A program made the translations under genes and the position numbers. Shown here piece by piece: positions 14,739 to 23,852 of a DNA stretch of 43,559 bases. Numbering within the stretch: the stretch's first letter is position 1; every line of letters starts with the position of its first letter. Under the pieces are notes generated by a model. It searched no databases, was not told where the DNA came from, and saw only the letters and a list, made by a program, of their open reading frames with translations. Where the stretch lies: the NCBI GenBank assembly GCA_045534775.1, contig JAZSKI010000028.1, forward strand, positions 1-43,559, in the 5' to 3' direction. The DNA comes from JAZOTK01 sp045534775. Lineage in GTDB: Bacteria > Bacillota > Clostridia > RUG12999.

Positions 14739-15757
14739 TTTTTCTCACCTGCCTTTAAAGAAAGCCTTACGGCGTGAGCTATACAGGGGATGGACTGCCC
14801 CTGTAGGCAGGAGGAGGTGTTGAGCAGGGCACCCGTTGCTATAAACAGCACATTATTTAATATGCCTTCACGCATATCGTGGAGAATTTTTCCGCAGAGA
14901 GTAACGGCACCGCACCCGCACCCGCTACCGCCGCAGTGAACATCTCTTGATATAATGTCGTATATCATAAGACCGCAGTCGTCGTGCTGAGAATGAATAT
15001 TAATACCCATAGTTTTCATCAGCTTCAGTAGCAACTCTTTTCCCAGCAAGCCTAAATCGCCTGTTACTATAAGGTCATAATCGTCGGGAGAAAAGCCTGT
15101 GTCATTAAAGTGGGCATATATGGTATCGGCGGCGGCGGGAGCCATAGCGGCACCCATATTATTTGCATCGCAGATGCCCTTATCTATAATTTTTCCCGTA
15201 GTCACGTGGGTAATATAAGGCGGAAGGCGGTGAGAGCCGAGAAGGACAGCACCGCTGCCTGTTACGGTCCATTGTGCTGTAGGTGTCCGCTGACCTCCGT
15301 ATTCCAGGGGGAAACGGAATTGCTTTTCAGCGGAACAAAAGTGGCTGGAGGTGGTGGCAATTACGCGGTCGGCGAAGCCTCCGTCAACTGTCATAGCGGC
15401 GAGAGACAGACTTTCTGCCATAGTAGAGCAGGCGCCGTAGACCCCGAAAAAGGGTATCTTAAAATTGCAGATGGCAAAATGACTGCCGGAGCATTGGTTA
15501 AGTAAATCACCGGCAAAAATATAGTCAATATCCTTTTCGGACATTCCTGATTTTTTCAAAAGACCGGAGACGGCAGTTTCCATAAACAAGCTTTCTGCTT
15601 TTTCCCACGAATCACTACCCATAAGGGCATCTTCTGAAAAACGGTCAAAATATTTGCCGAGAGGACCTTCATTTTCTCTTTTACCGACTATAGAATATTC
15701 ATTTAAAATTGAAGGCGGATTGTTTAATACCACCGTCTGTTTTCCTACACGCTTCAC
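14735..15757 (-). CDS. spoVAD: Stage V sporulation protein AD (SpoVAD)
   Basis: A 340-residue thiolase-fold protein that binds dipicolinic acid on the outer face of the spore inner membrane. Hallmarks are MKRVGKQTVVL, FAGDLLNQCSGSHFAI, FFGVYGACSTMAESLSLA, and DCGLMIYD with GGSGCGCGAVTLCG. The start is GTG 15757, preceded by GGAGG with an 8-base spacer; the longer frame upstream has no family similarity and crosses a divergent promoter. It is coupled to spoVAE by a 4-base overlap. It is divergent from the phosphatase gene at 15925. No spoVAC precedes it, which is unusual. A sigma-G-like promoter is present upstream. Confidence 0.95.
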   Translation of the reverse strand: MKRVGKQTVVLNNPPSILNEYSIVGKRENEGPLGKYFDRFSEDALMGSDSWEKAESLFMETAVSGLLKKSGMSEKDIDYIFAGDLLNQCSGSHFAICNFKIPFFGVYGACSTMAESLSLAAMTVDGGFADRVIATTSSHFCSAEKQFRFPLEYGGQRTPTAQWTVTGSGAVLLGSHRLPPYITHVTTGKIIDKGICDANNMGAAMAPAAADTIYAHFNDTGFSPDDYDLIVTGDLGLLGKELLLKLMKTMGINIHSQHDDCGLMIYDIISRDVHCGGSGCGCGAVTLCGKILHDMREGILNNVLFIATGALLNTSSCLQGQSIPCIAHAVRLSLKAGEKK

Positions 15758-15786
15758 ATAGGTTTCCTCCTCAATCAGTTTTAAAT

Positions 15787-15816
15787 AATTATGTCCGAAA
15801 AAAAGAATGAATATGT
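15787..15816 (-). promoter_or_regulatory. Possible sigma-G promoter of spoVAD
   Basis: On the minus strand ACATA (15816-15812) and CATAATT (15793-15787) are 18 bases apart, matching the forespore consensus GHATR-N18-CATNHTA at 4 of 5 and 6 of 7 positions. spoVA operons are forespore-expressed in the family. Confidence 0.45.
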
Positions 15817-15860
15817 ATTTTAATTGTAATTTGAAATGTTTTACAAAATTCCTATTTCTA

Positions 15861-15889
15861 TTGACATAGTTTTTGTTTTGTGATAAAAT
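15861..15889 (+). promoter_or_regulatory. Promoter of the phosphatase-rimI-tmcAL-whiA-dnaE run
   Basis: TTGACA (15861-15866), 17 bases, TAAAAT (15884-15889), with an extended -10 TGATAAAAT. Confidence 0.8.
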
Positions 15890-15924
15890 ATGTGTATAAC
15901 TCATTTTTAAGGGGGTTGGGAATT

Positions 15925-16353
15925 ATGAAGAAAATTCTGTTTGTATGCACAGGAAATATTTGCAGAAGTCCTATGGCGGCAGGGATGTTCAACGCCTATG
16001 CCAAGAAAAATAATATGAACGATACAGCTTATTCGGCGGGGATTTTTGTTACTGACAGCAGAGTAGATGAAAATGCAATAAAGGCTATGGCTGAAATGGG
16101 AATTGATATATCAGCTCACGTGCCTATGCAATTTAATGACCTTTTTATAAATGAATATGACTTAATCCTCACTATGTCACCCCGTCATAAGGAATCCTTA
16201 GTCGCACGCGGAGTAACTTCTACAAAGGTTTATACCCTGTGTGAATTCGTGGGAGAACCCGGTGAAGTCAGCGACCCTTACGGCGGTGAAGAGGAGCTGT
16301 ATAAAAAAACGGCACAGCAGTTAAAAAAATTGATTGAAAAAATAAAGCTATGA
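15925..16353 (+). CDS. Low-molecular-weight protein phosphatase (tyrosine or arginine)
   Basis: A 142-residue cytosolic phosphatase. The P-loop VCTGNICRSP gives the CX5R signature with Cys8 as nucleophile and Arg14 binding phosphate; the general acid is the Asp of VSDPYGGEE. Firmicutes YwlE/McsB-pathway arginine phosphatases have CTGNTCRS, in which Thr favours phosphoarginine; this protein has Ile there, as in tyrosine-specific relatives. The start is ATG 15925 (MKKILFVCTG) after AAGGGGG. It has its own promoter and overlaps rimI by 4 bases. The family is secure; substrate is uncertain. Confidence 0.92.
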   Translation: MKKILFVCTGNICRSPMAAGMFNAYAKKNNMNDTAYSAGIFVTDSRVDENAIKAMAEMGIDISAHVPMQFNDLFINEYDLILTMSPRHKESLVARGVTSTKVYTLCEFVGEPGEVSDPYGGEEELYKKTAQQLKKLIEKIKL

Positions 16354-16793
16354 TTATTATTGACGGTTTAAAGCAAAAATATACAGACAGCATTGCCCGT
16401 ATAGAAAAACAGAATTTTTCCGAACCCTGGTCAGAGGAGGCCCTGAGATGTGAGCTTACAAACCCCGTTGCAAGGTATTTTGTGGCGGTGGATGAAGGCA
16501 GGGTTGCGGGCTATATGGGGGTTCATATAATTATTGATGAAGCCTATATAACCAATATTGCTGTTGATGATGAATATAAAAGACAGGGTATAGGCAGAAA
16601 TCTGATGCAAACCGCTATTGTGGAATGTAAAGAAAAAGGATGTGCCTTTATTACACTTGAGGTACGAGTATCAAATGAAGCGGCGATAGGTCTGTATACC
16701 TCTTTTGGGTTTAAAAATATGGGCATTCGCCGCAATTTTTATACAAACCCTGCAGAGGATGCCATGATAATGACATTGGATTTTCGGGAGTGA
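16350..16793 (+). CDS. rimI: Ribosomal protein alanine N-acetyltransferase RimI
   Basis: A 147-residue GNAT enzyme that acetylates the N-terminal alanine of ribosomal protein S18 in characterised members. FSEPWSEEALRCELTNP is the typical N-terminal segment. The acetyl-CoA binding motif A is IAVDDEYKRQGIGRNLMQTAI (Q/RxxGxG/A), and LEVRVSNEAAIGLYTSFGFKNMGIRRNFY is the RimI-type C-terminal half. The ATG overlaps the preceding TGA (ATGA), so translation is coupled. In many Firmicutes rimI sits with tsaB/tsaD; here it does not. An alternative general GNAT role is possible. Confidence 0.9.
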   Translation: MIIIDGLKQKYTDSIARIEKQNFSEPWSEEALRCELTNPVARYFVAVDEGRVAGYMGVHIIIDEAYITNIAVDDEYKRQGIGRNLMQTAIVECKEKGCAFITLEVRVSNEAAIGLYTSFGFKNMGIRRNFYTNPAEDAMIMTLDFRE

Positions 16794-16797
16794 TATT

Positions 16798-17940
16798 TTG
16801 AGGATTTGCGGTATAATTTGTGAATATAATCCATTTCATACAGGACATGAATATCAGATTATAAAAGCGAGAGAAAATGCTGATGTAATTGTAGCGATAA
16901 TGAGCGGCAGTTTTACTCAACGGGGTGAGCCTGCCTTTTTTGATAAGTGGACAAGGGCAAAGGCGGCGGTTTCGGGCGGCGTGGATTTGGTTATTGAATT
17001 GCCGTTTTTAGGTGCTGTGGCACCGGCAGAGAATTTTGCTTCGGCGGCGGTGAAGCTGATTGGTGCAACGGGGATTATTGATACCCTTGCTTTCGGAAGC
17101 GAAAGCGGAGATCTTGATGAGCTGGCGGCGGTTTCAGAAAACCGGGAGGAAATCCGAATCGGATTAAAACAGGGCGAAAGCTATTCAAAGGCGGTGGCAA
17201 CGGGAGAAAAAGCAGAGCTTTTTACGCCTAACAATATTCTTGCAATGGAATATCTGCGTGCCATTGAAAAATATGCTCCCCACATTAAACCGGTTACCGT
17301 AAAACGTATAGGCGATTATCACAGCGAGAATCCGTCGGGCAGTTTTATAAGTGCGACAGCCTGCCGCAAGGCGATGGTAGACGGGAAGCTTGATGAAATC
17401 AGAGCATATTTGCCGGACAAAAGCTTTGAATTAGTTAAAACCGAAATGGCGGCAGGAAATTTTTCAAGGTATGAAAGGCTGGATTCGTTGTTTATCGGAT
17501 TGCTTCGCCGTGACAGGGAATTTTTAAAGAATATTGCCTACGTCAGCGAAGGGATAGAAAACAGATTTTATAAGGCGGCGGATAGGTTTAATTCTGTTGA
17601 AGCGGTAGCGGAGGCTGTAAAATCAAAGAGATATACAAGGGCGAGAATTAACAGAATAATAGCAAATGCCTTAGTTGGTGTAACTAAAAACGATATAACC
17701 GAATTTTACGCAAAAAAGCCCTTGTACGCAAGGATTTTGGCGGCAAATTCGGCAGGAATTTCACTTCTCGGAGAAATACAACTGCCCATTATTACACGCG
17801 CCGGTCAGGCGGCAGAGCTTGGCTGTGAGGCAAAAAGGCAATGGGAGATTGAGTGTATAGCTACGGATTTGCACGCACAAAGCCTTGTAAAAGGCGGCGA
17901 AGGCGGCGGGGATTATACTCACTTTTTTGAGAAGCTGTAA
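16798..17940 (+). CDS. tmcAL: tRNA(Met) cytidine acetate ligase TmcAL (YlbM family)
   Basis: A 380-residue enzyme of the nucleotidyltransferase-like HIGH fold that activates acetate with ATP and acetylates the wobble cytidine of elongator tRNA-Met. The start is diagnostic: MRICGIICEYNPFHTGHEYQ, with GIxxEYNPFHxGH as the ATP motif. MSGSFTQRGEPAFFDKWTRA and GGVDLVIELPFLGAVAPAE follow, typical of YlbM. The initiation codon is TTG 16798 with GGGAG at 16786-16790; no better start exists. It is 4 bases downstream of rimI. Confidence 0.93.
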   Translation: MRICGIICEYNPFHTGHEYQIIKARENADVIVAIMSGSFTQRGEPAFFDKWTRAKAAVSGGVDLVIELPFLGAVAPAENFASAAVKLIGATGIIDTLAFGSESGDLDELAAVSENREEIRIGLKQGESYSKAVATGEKAELFTPNNILAMEYLRAIEKYAPHIKPVTVKRIGDYHSENPSGSFISATACRKAMVDGKLDEIRAYLPDKSFELVKTEMAAGNFSRYERLDSLFIGLLRRDREFLKNIAYVSEGIENRFYKAADRFNSVEAVAEAVKSKRYTRARINRIIANALVGVTKNDITEFYAKKPLYARILAANSAGISLLGEIQLPIITRAGQAAELGCEAKRQWEIECIATDLHAQSLVKGGEGGGDYTHFFEKL

Positions 17941-17952
17941 CGGAGGATAAAA

Positions 17953-18837
17953 ATGTCTTTTACACTTGACGTGAAAAATGAGCTTGTTAATATAAGCACA
18001 GATGATATTTGCTGTAAAAATGCGTTATTTGCGGGAATTATAAGCTTTGGCGGCAGTATAAGAAATAACAGCTACAGCTTTATTACGGAAAATATTTCCG
18101 TAGCGGAACTTCTGACGGAATTGGCATCAAATTTGTTTGGGCTTAAGACCTTTATACGGGTTAAAGGTAATTCTTATTCGGTGCTGATTGAAAATATAAA
18201 CAAAGCGTTGGCGGAGCTTGTTATGCACAGAAGCACCGTTGCAGATTTTCATATTCCTGCAAGTATGAAAAAGGATTGTTGTATGCGAGCCTATGCAAGA
18301 GGTGCTTTTTTAGGTGGCGGAAGTGTCATTTCTCCTGAAAAACGGTATCATCTGGAATTTGTTACATCTCACTATAATGTAAATTTGGAATTTCAGAAAA
18401 TTTTTGAACGGTTTGATATACCTTCAAAGGCGTTGGTCAGAAAATCGCGATATGTTACATATTTTAAAGATAATGAGATTATATGTGATGTGCTTGCCAT
18501 GATAGGGGCAGGTGCGGCGGTTATGGAGATATATAACGCCAATATTGTCAAAAGTATAAATAATAACTATAACAGACGGCTTAACTGTGATGCGGCAAAC
18601 GTGGAGAAAACCATAAACGCATCGGTGCGTCAGGTGCTTGCTATAGAAAAAATAAAAAATACCATAGGGATTGACAACCTGCCCGAAAGTCTGGCAGAGG
18701 TGGCAAGACTCCGTCTGGAAAATAAGGATTGGTCTTTAAGCGAAATTGCGGAGAAATTAAATATAAGTAAATCGGGAGCTAATCACCGGATAAGGAAAAT
18801 AATCAAAATAGCGGAAGGAGAAGGGTTCAATGAGTAG
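17953..18837 (+). CDS. whiA: Sporulation/cell-division DNA-binding protein WhiA
   Basis: A 294-residue protein combining a degenerate LAGLIDADG homing-endonuclease fold with a C-terminal helix-turn-helix. The N-terminus MSFTLDVKNELVNIS is typical; ARGAFLGGGSVISPEKRYHLEF is the signature; NWNRxxN-like NNNYNRRLNCDAANVEKT follows. The C-terminal SLSEIAEKLNISKSGANHRIRKI is the DNA-binding helix-turn-helix. In actinobacteria WhiA controls sporulation septation; in Bacillus it affects division and nucleoid behaviour. Usually it follows rapZ and cofD-like genes; here it sits between tmcAL and dnaE, overlapping dnaE by 8 bases. Confidence 0.95.
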   Translation: MSFTLDVKNELVNISTDDICCKNALFAGIISFGGSIRNNSYSFITENISVAELLTELASNLFGLKTFIRVKGNSYSVLIENINKALAELVMHRSTVADFHIPASMKKDCCMRAYARGAFLGGGSVISPEKRYHLEFVTSHYNVNLEFQKIFERFDIPSKALVRKSRYVTYFKDNEIICDVLAMIGAGAAVMEIYNANIVKSINNNYNRRLNCDAANVEKTINASVRQVLAIEKIKNTIGIDNLPESLAEVARLRLENKDWSLSEIAEKLNISKSGANHRIRKIIKIAEGEGFNE

Positions 18838-21800
18838 CTTTGTGCATCTGCATACCCATACGGAATACAGCCTGCTGGACGGAGCCTGCAGAATTGACAA
18901 GCTTATTGCCAGAGCTAAAGAGCTGGGTATGGACAGTATTGCCATTACCGACCACGGCAATATGTACGGAACGGTTAAATTTTATAAAGAAGCCGTAAAG
19001 CAAGGCATTAAACCGATTTTGGGTTGTGAGGTCTATACCGCACCGAGAAGCCGTTTTGATATGGAAGGCAGGCAGGACAAGGACCCCGGTCATCTGGTGC
19101 TTTTAGCGGAAAATGAGACAGGCTGGCATAACCTTATGAAAATAGTTTCTGCCGGCTTTACGGAAGGCTTTTACTATAAACCCCGTGTGGATATGGAGCT
19201 TTTAAGGGAGCATAGTGAAGGAATAATAGCTATGTCGGCGTGTCTGGGCGGAGATATTCCTTCGGCAATTTTAGAAGGTGATGACGGGAAGGTCAGAAAA
19301 TATATTGAAGATTTCATAGATGTCTTTGGGAAAGAAAATTTCTTTTTAGAGCTTCAGGACCACGGTATTCCCGAACAGAAAATGGTGAATACAAGGCTTA
19401 TTACCTTGTCAAGAGAATACGGGCTTCAGCTTGTAGCCACCAACGATATACATTACATAGAAAAAGAGGACGCCAAAGCACAGGACGTACTGCTGTGTAT
19501 CCAGACAAACCGCAAGGTAAATGATGAAAACCGAATGAAATTCGGTACGGAGGAATTTTACGTAAAATCCCCCGATGAGATGGTGGGGCTGTTCCCCGAA
19601 CTGCCGCAGGCTATGGAAAATACGGTTAAAATTGCAAATCGTTGTAACGTAGAGCTGGAGTTTGGCAAATTCCATCTGCCTAAATTCCCGTTACCTGCGG
19701 GTATGGACAGCTTTGGGTATTTAAAGGAGCTATGCGAAAAAGGGCTTGCCGAACGCTATGGAGACAGGGGCGACAGTCTGACCGAAAGGCTTGAATATGA
19801 GCTAAACACCATCCGCGATATGGGATATGTAGATTACTTTCTCATTGTCTGGGATTTTATAAAATATGCAAAGGATAACGGTATTCCCGTAGGTCCGGGC
19901 AGAGGCTCGGCGGCAGGAAGTATAGTATCCTATGTTCTCAGGATAACGGATATTGACCCTGTCAGATATCAACTTATTTTTGAAAGATTTTTAAATCCCG
20001 AAAGAATCAGTATGCCTGATATTGATATAGATTTTTGTATTGAACGCCGTGAGGAGGTTATTGAATACGTAAGAAAAAAATACGGTGACGATAAGGTTGC
20101 GCAGATTGTAACCTTTGGTACAATGAAGGCAAAACAGGTTATCCGCGACTGCGCCCGTGCTATGGATTTGCCTTATGCTGAGGCGGACAAGCTGGCGAAG
20201 CTGATACCCAATGATTTGAAAATGACCATTGAAAAGGCAATGGAACTGGAGCCTGAATTAAAACAGCTTTATGACGGCGATGAGGAAGTTAAAAATATTA
20301 TAGATGTAGCCCTGAGACTTGAAGGCATGGTACGCCACGCCTCCACCCATGCGGCAGGTGTTGTTATCTGCCAGAATCCTGTTACGGATTATGTGCCGCT
20401 GTCAAGAAACGGCGAAGCGATAACGACACAGTTTGATATGGATATTGTTCAGGAAATGGGACTTCTTAAAATGGACTTCTTGGGCCTTCGCAACCTGACG
20501 ATTATAAAATACGCCTTAGACAGAATTTATGCAGATACGGGCGAGACGATAGATTTGGACACTATAGACTATAACTCTACAGAAGTATACGAGATGATTT
20601 CGGCGGGTAATACGGACGGTGTATTCCAGCTGGAATCAAAGGGTATGAGAAGATTTATGACGGAGCTGAAGCCCGAAAGCTTAGAAGACATAATCGCAGG
20701 CATAAGTCTCTTCAGACCGGGTCCTATGGACCAGATACCAACCTATGTTAAATTTAAAAATGCTCCCGCGACCGTAACCTACAAGCATCCTCTCCTGCAG
20801 CCTATTTTAAATGTTACCTACGGATGTATGGTGTATCAGGAGCAGGTTATGCAGATAGTGCGCGAGCTGGCGGGCTATTCTCTGGGCAGAGCCGATTTGG
20901 TACGCCGTGCCATGAGTAAAAAGAAATTTGACGTTATGGAAAAGGAACGTAAAAATTTCGTGTACGGCGGCGATGACGTGGAAGGAGCTGTCAAAAGAGG
21001 TGTTGACGAGGTTACAGCAAACAAAATCTTTGACGAAATGATGGATTTTGCCAACTACGCCTTCAACAAATCCCACGCGGCGTGTTATGCTGTGATAGCA
21101 TACCAGACGGCGTATCTTAAATATTACTACCCTCGTCACTTTATGGCGGCACTCTTATCCAGCGTGCTTTCGGTGCCCGATAAAATGTATCAATACATAG
21201 TGGCAACCCGGAAAATGAATATAAAAATTCTGCCGCCCTCAATCAACCGAAGCTTTGACGAATTTACCGCCGATGGTGAGAATATCCGTTTTGGTCTGGG
21301 TGGTATCAAAAACGTAGGGCACAACGTGGTGGCAGAGATTGTAGAGGAACGCAAAAACGGCGAGTTTAAATCCTTTATGGATTTTGCCGAACGAATGTAT
21401 GATAAGGATATAAACAAAAGAACAGTTGAAAGTCTGATACGTGCGGGAGCCTTTGACAATATGGGCAACAACCGCCACCAGCTTGTAGAGGTATTTTCCG
21501 CTGTGCTGGAAACCCTTGCCCACGACAGGAAGAACAACCTGGAAGGGCAGATGGATTTGTTCGGCATGCTGACGGAGGAAAAGAAAACTGAAGTGCAATT
21601 CCCCGATGTGGCAGAGTTTTCTGCCAAGAAACTGCTTTCGATGGAAAAGGAAATGATAGGTATTTATCTTTCCGGAAACCCTCTTGAGGAATATAAGGAT
21701 ATTATTAATAATATTGACCATACCACTATGGCGGATATTATGGCGGCGATGGAAAATCCCGAAGAAGCAGAGGTTACGGACGGCAGTAAAATTACCTTTA

Positions 21801-22282
21801 TCGGAACGCTGTCGAAAAGGACGGAGAAAATTACCAAAAACGGCAGTAAAATGGCATTTTTGAGTATGGAGGATGGTTTTTCGGGCATTGAGATAGTAGT
21901 TTTCTCAAGACTTTACGAGCAAATTCGCACAGTCCTTACGGAAGAAGGGGCATATTGTGTAAAGGGTAAGCTGGATATTAACGAAACAGATGCTAAAATA
22001 GTAGCAGAGGATATTGTGCCTCTTGAAAGTATAAATTCCGCTTCGATTCAAAAGGCGACTGCAGAAAAGCTGTTCCTTAAATTTAAGACAGGTAAGGATT
22101 TTCTTATGCCGCAGATGCGGGAGATAATATCAAGACATCGCGGAAACACACCGCTTATTCTGTATCTGGAGGAAAGCGGTAAGAAGCTGCAGGCAAATTC
22201 TGAAAATTATGTAAACTCATCGGAAGGCTTAATAAATGAATTAAAAGCTTTGTTGGGAGAGGATTGCGTGGTACTTAAATAA
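18830..22282 (+). CDS. dnaE: DNA polymerase III alpha subunit DnaE
   Basis: A 1150-residue replicative polymerase subunit. The PHP domain begins FVHLHTHTEYSLLDGACRID and continues with IAITDHGNMYGTV, retaining the metal-binding histidines. The catalytic palm shows GPGRGSAAGSIVSY and the aspartates of MPDIDIDF. The fingers and tau-binding parts follow, then a helix-hairpin-helix region and an OB domain (ITFIGTLSKRTEKITKNGSK) near residue 990. There is no exonuclease domain, so it is the DnaE rather than PolC type; Firmicutes normally use both. ATG 18830 lies within the last codons of whiA, so translation is coupled. Length is normal. Confidence 0.97.
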   Translation: MSSFVHLHTHTEYSLLDGACRIDKLIARAKELGMDSIAITDHGNMYGTVKFYKEAVKQGIKPILGCEVYTAPRSRFDMEGRQDKDPGHLVLLAENETGWHNLMKIVSAGFTEGFYYKPRVDMELLREHSEGIIAMSACLGGDIPSAILEGDDGKVRKYIEDFIDVFGKENFFLELQDHGIPEQKMVNTRLITLSREYGLQLVATNDIHYIEKEDAKAQDVLLCIQTNRKVNDENRMKFGTEEFYVKSPDEMVGLFPELPQAMENTVKIANRCNVELEFGKFHLPKFPLPAGMDSFGYLKELCEKGLAERYGDRGDSLTERLEYELNTIRDMGYVDYFLIVWDFIKYAKDNGIPVGPGRGSAAGSIVSYVLRITDIDPVRYQLIFERFLNPERISMPDIDIDFCIERREEVIEYVRKKYGDDKVAQIVTFGTMKAKQVIRDCARAMDLPYAEADKLAKLIPNDLKMTIEKAMELEPELKQLYDGDEEVKNIIDVALRLEGMVRHASTHAAGVVICQNPVTDYVPLSRNGEAITTQFDMDIVQEMGLLKMDFLGLRNLTIIKYALDRIYADTGETIDLDTIDYNSTEVYEMISAGNTDGVFQLESKGMRRFMTELKPESLEDIIAGISLFRPGPMDQIPTYVKFKNAPATVTYKHPLLQPILNVTYGCMVYQEQVMQIVRELAGYSLGRADLVRRAMSKKKFDVMEKERKNFVYGGDDVEGAVKRGVDEVTANKIFDEMMDFANYAFNKSHAACYAVIAYQTAYLKYYYPRHFMAALLSSVLSVPDKMYQYIVATRKMNIKILPPSINRSFDEFTADGENIRFGLGGIKNVGHNVVAEIVEERKNGEFKSFMDFAERMYDKDINKRTVESLIRAGAFDNMGNNRHQLVEVFSAVLETLAHDRKNNLEGQMDLFGMLTEEKKTEVQFPDVAEFSAKKLLSMEKEMIGIYLSGNPLEEYKDIINNIDHTTMADIMAAMENPEEAEVTDGSKITFIGTLSKRTEKITKNGSKMAFLSMEDGFSGIEIVVFSRLYEQIRTVLTEEGAYCVKGKLDINETDAKIVAEDIVPLESINSASIQKATAEKLFLKFKTGKDFLMPQMREIISRHRGNTPLILYLEESGKKLQANSENYVNSSEGLINELKALLGEDCVVLK

Positions 22283-22327
22283 GAGCCCCGAAGGGGAATT
22301 TCAGATTAAATTTAATGGAGAAAATTG

Positions 22328-23179
22328 ATGGAGCTTTGGATAATATTTATAATACTTTACGGCGTTTTTAAAGGTCTCAGGGAGCCTATCAAGAAAAAGG
22401 CACTTGAGAAAAACGGCGTGCTTGAAACCTTATTTTTATATGTGTTTCTCGGTTTTTTGATGTGCATACCTTTTTCAGGAGATGCTCTTTTGATTCAGCC
22501 AAAATTTCTGGTGATAATTCTGATTAAATCTTCAGTAATTTTTGCGGCATGGATTGCGGCATTTATATCGGTCAAGAAGCTTCCCGTCAGCCTTTACGGG
22601 ATTATGGACACATCAAGGGTAATATTTTCAACCCTGCTGGGGATTTTAATTTTGGGTGAGGCTCTAACCGCAAAGGGAACGGTGGGACTTCTGCTCGTTG
22701 TGGTAGGCATATATCTGGTTAATACCAAAAAAAGCGGCGAAAGGGCAGAAATCAAGATAAAATATCTCCTTGCTATGTTTATTTCCTGTGCCTTAAACGC
22801 TGTATCGGGAACTATAGATAAAATTGTGATGATGACGGGGGAAATAACCTCATCTCAGCTGCAGTTCTGGTTTATGCTCTTGCTGTCGTTAATGTATTAT
22901 ATCTATATTCGCTCAAGAGGAGAGAAGGTTAATTTTAGGACGGGATTAAAAAATCCCTGTATATATTTAATGAGCGGATTGCTTATATTCGGCGACAGAT
23001 TGCTTTTTATGGCAAATAGCGACCCGGCAAGCAAGGTGACGCTGATGACGGTAATAAAACAAAGCTCGGTTGTGGTTACAATATTATCGGGTATGATAAT
23101 ATATAAAGAGAAAAATATTTTATTTAAGCTTATGTGCGCCGCTATTGTAATAGCAGGTATATTGATGGTGGTTTTATAA
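22328..23179 (+). CDS. EamA/DMT-family membrane transporter
   Basis: A 283-residue protein with about ten membrane segments in two repeats, the layout of the drug/metabolite transporter superfamily. The first repeat ends IMDTSRVIFSTLLGILILGEALTAKGTVGLLLVVVGIYLV and the second VTLMTVIKQSSVVVTILSGMIIYKEKNILFKLMCAAIVIAGIL; the E-x-L/N-x-x-x-x-x-G pattern near each end is typical. ATG 22328 is chosen over TTG 22325 for spacing to GGAG (22317-22320). A short CCCCGAAGGGG hairpin without T tract lies between it and dnaE. The substrate is unknown. Confidence 0.8.
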   Translation: MELWIIFIILYGVFKGLREPIKKKALEKNGVLETLFLYVFLGFLMCIPFSGDALLIQPKFLVIILIKSSVIFAAWIAAFISVKKLPVSLYGIMDTSRVIFSTLLGILILGEALTAKGTVGLLLVVVGIYLVNTKKSGERAEIKIKYLLAMFISCALNAVSGTIDKIVMMTGEITSSQLQFWFMLLLSLMYYIYIRSRGEKVNFRTGLKNPCIYLMSGLLIFGDRLLFMANSDPASKVTLMTVIKQSSVVVTILSGMIIYKEKNILFKLMCAAIVIAGILMVVL

Positions 23180-23192
23180 GGAGGAGAAGAAA

Positions 23193-23822
23193 ATGAGTGA
23201 TACATATCAGGCAAAAAACGATAAAAAATTAGAATATTATGAGTGGGATGACGTTTGGTTCGATAATGCGGCAGATGCTACGGTGAAGAAAATATTGGTA
23301 ATCGGTGACTCGATTTCCCGTGGTTACAGAATGAAAATCAGCGAGCTGGCAGGGGAGAAGTTTTTTGTGGACAGCATAGCAACCTCAAAGGCGGTGGATA
23401 ATCCAAGCTTTATTCCCCTTATTGATTATGCTATGGCGCAAACACAAAATGTAAAAGCGATTCTTATAAATAACGGGCTCCACGGCTTTGGGCTTACAGA
23501 GGATGAATATGCCGATGGGCTGGAGAAAATTATAGATTATATATCAAAAAAATATTCAGGAATAAAGCTTGTGGCAGTTACAACCACGGGCGACAGAAAA
23601 TATAAAAACCTCAATGAATATGGCGAAAATCATCAGCGTATTATAAAAAGAAACGAAATAGCACTAAAAATAGCAGGGGAATACAATATGACCGTATGCG
23701 ATCTGTTCTCGGTTACGGAAGAAAAAACGGAGTTATATTTTGAGGACGGCATACATTTTTCGGATGAGGGCTACGACCTTTTGGCAAAGAAATGCTATGA
23801 AACCATAATGAGTATTATTTGA
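23193..23822 (+). CDS. SGNH/GDSL-family hydrolase
   Basis: A 209-residue esterase-like enzyme without signal peptide. Block I is KILVIGDSISRGY with the nucleophilic serine; the Asn of INNGLHGF matches block III; FEDGIHFSDEGYDLLAKK supplies the Asp and His of the catalytic triad (DxxH). Members remove acyl or acetyl groups from lipids, carbohydrates or peptidoglycan. It starts 13 bases after the transporter with AAGGAGGAG and precedes prsW by about 30 bases, so the three are probably one transcript. Substrate cannot be told. Confidence 0.88.
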   Translation: MSDTYQAKNDKKLEYYEWDDVWFDNAADATVKKILVIGDSISRGYRMKISELAGEKFFVDSIATSKAVDNPSFIPLIDYAMAQTQNVKAILINNGLHGFGLTEDEYADGLEKIIDYISKKYSGIKLVAVTTTGDRKYKNLNEYGENHQRIIKRNEIALKIAGEYNMTVCDLFSVTEEKTELYFEDGIHFSDEGYDLLAKKCYETIMSII

Positions 23823-23852
23823 GCAAATGAAAATATATGGGGAGTGACTGAT

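Noticed and set aside
22286..22296. CCCCGAAGGGG hairpin as a dnaE terminator
   Set aside because: The stem is only four pairs with no T tract; a continuing transcript is equally likely.
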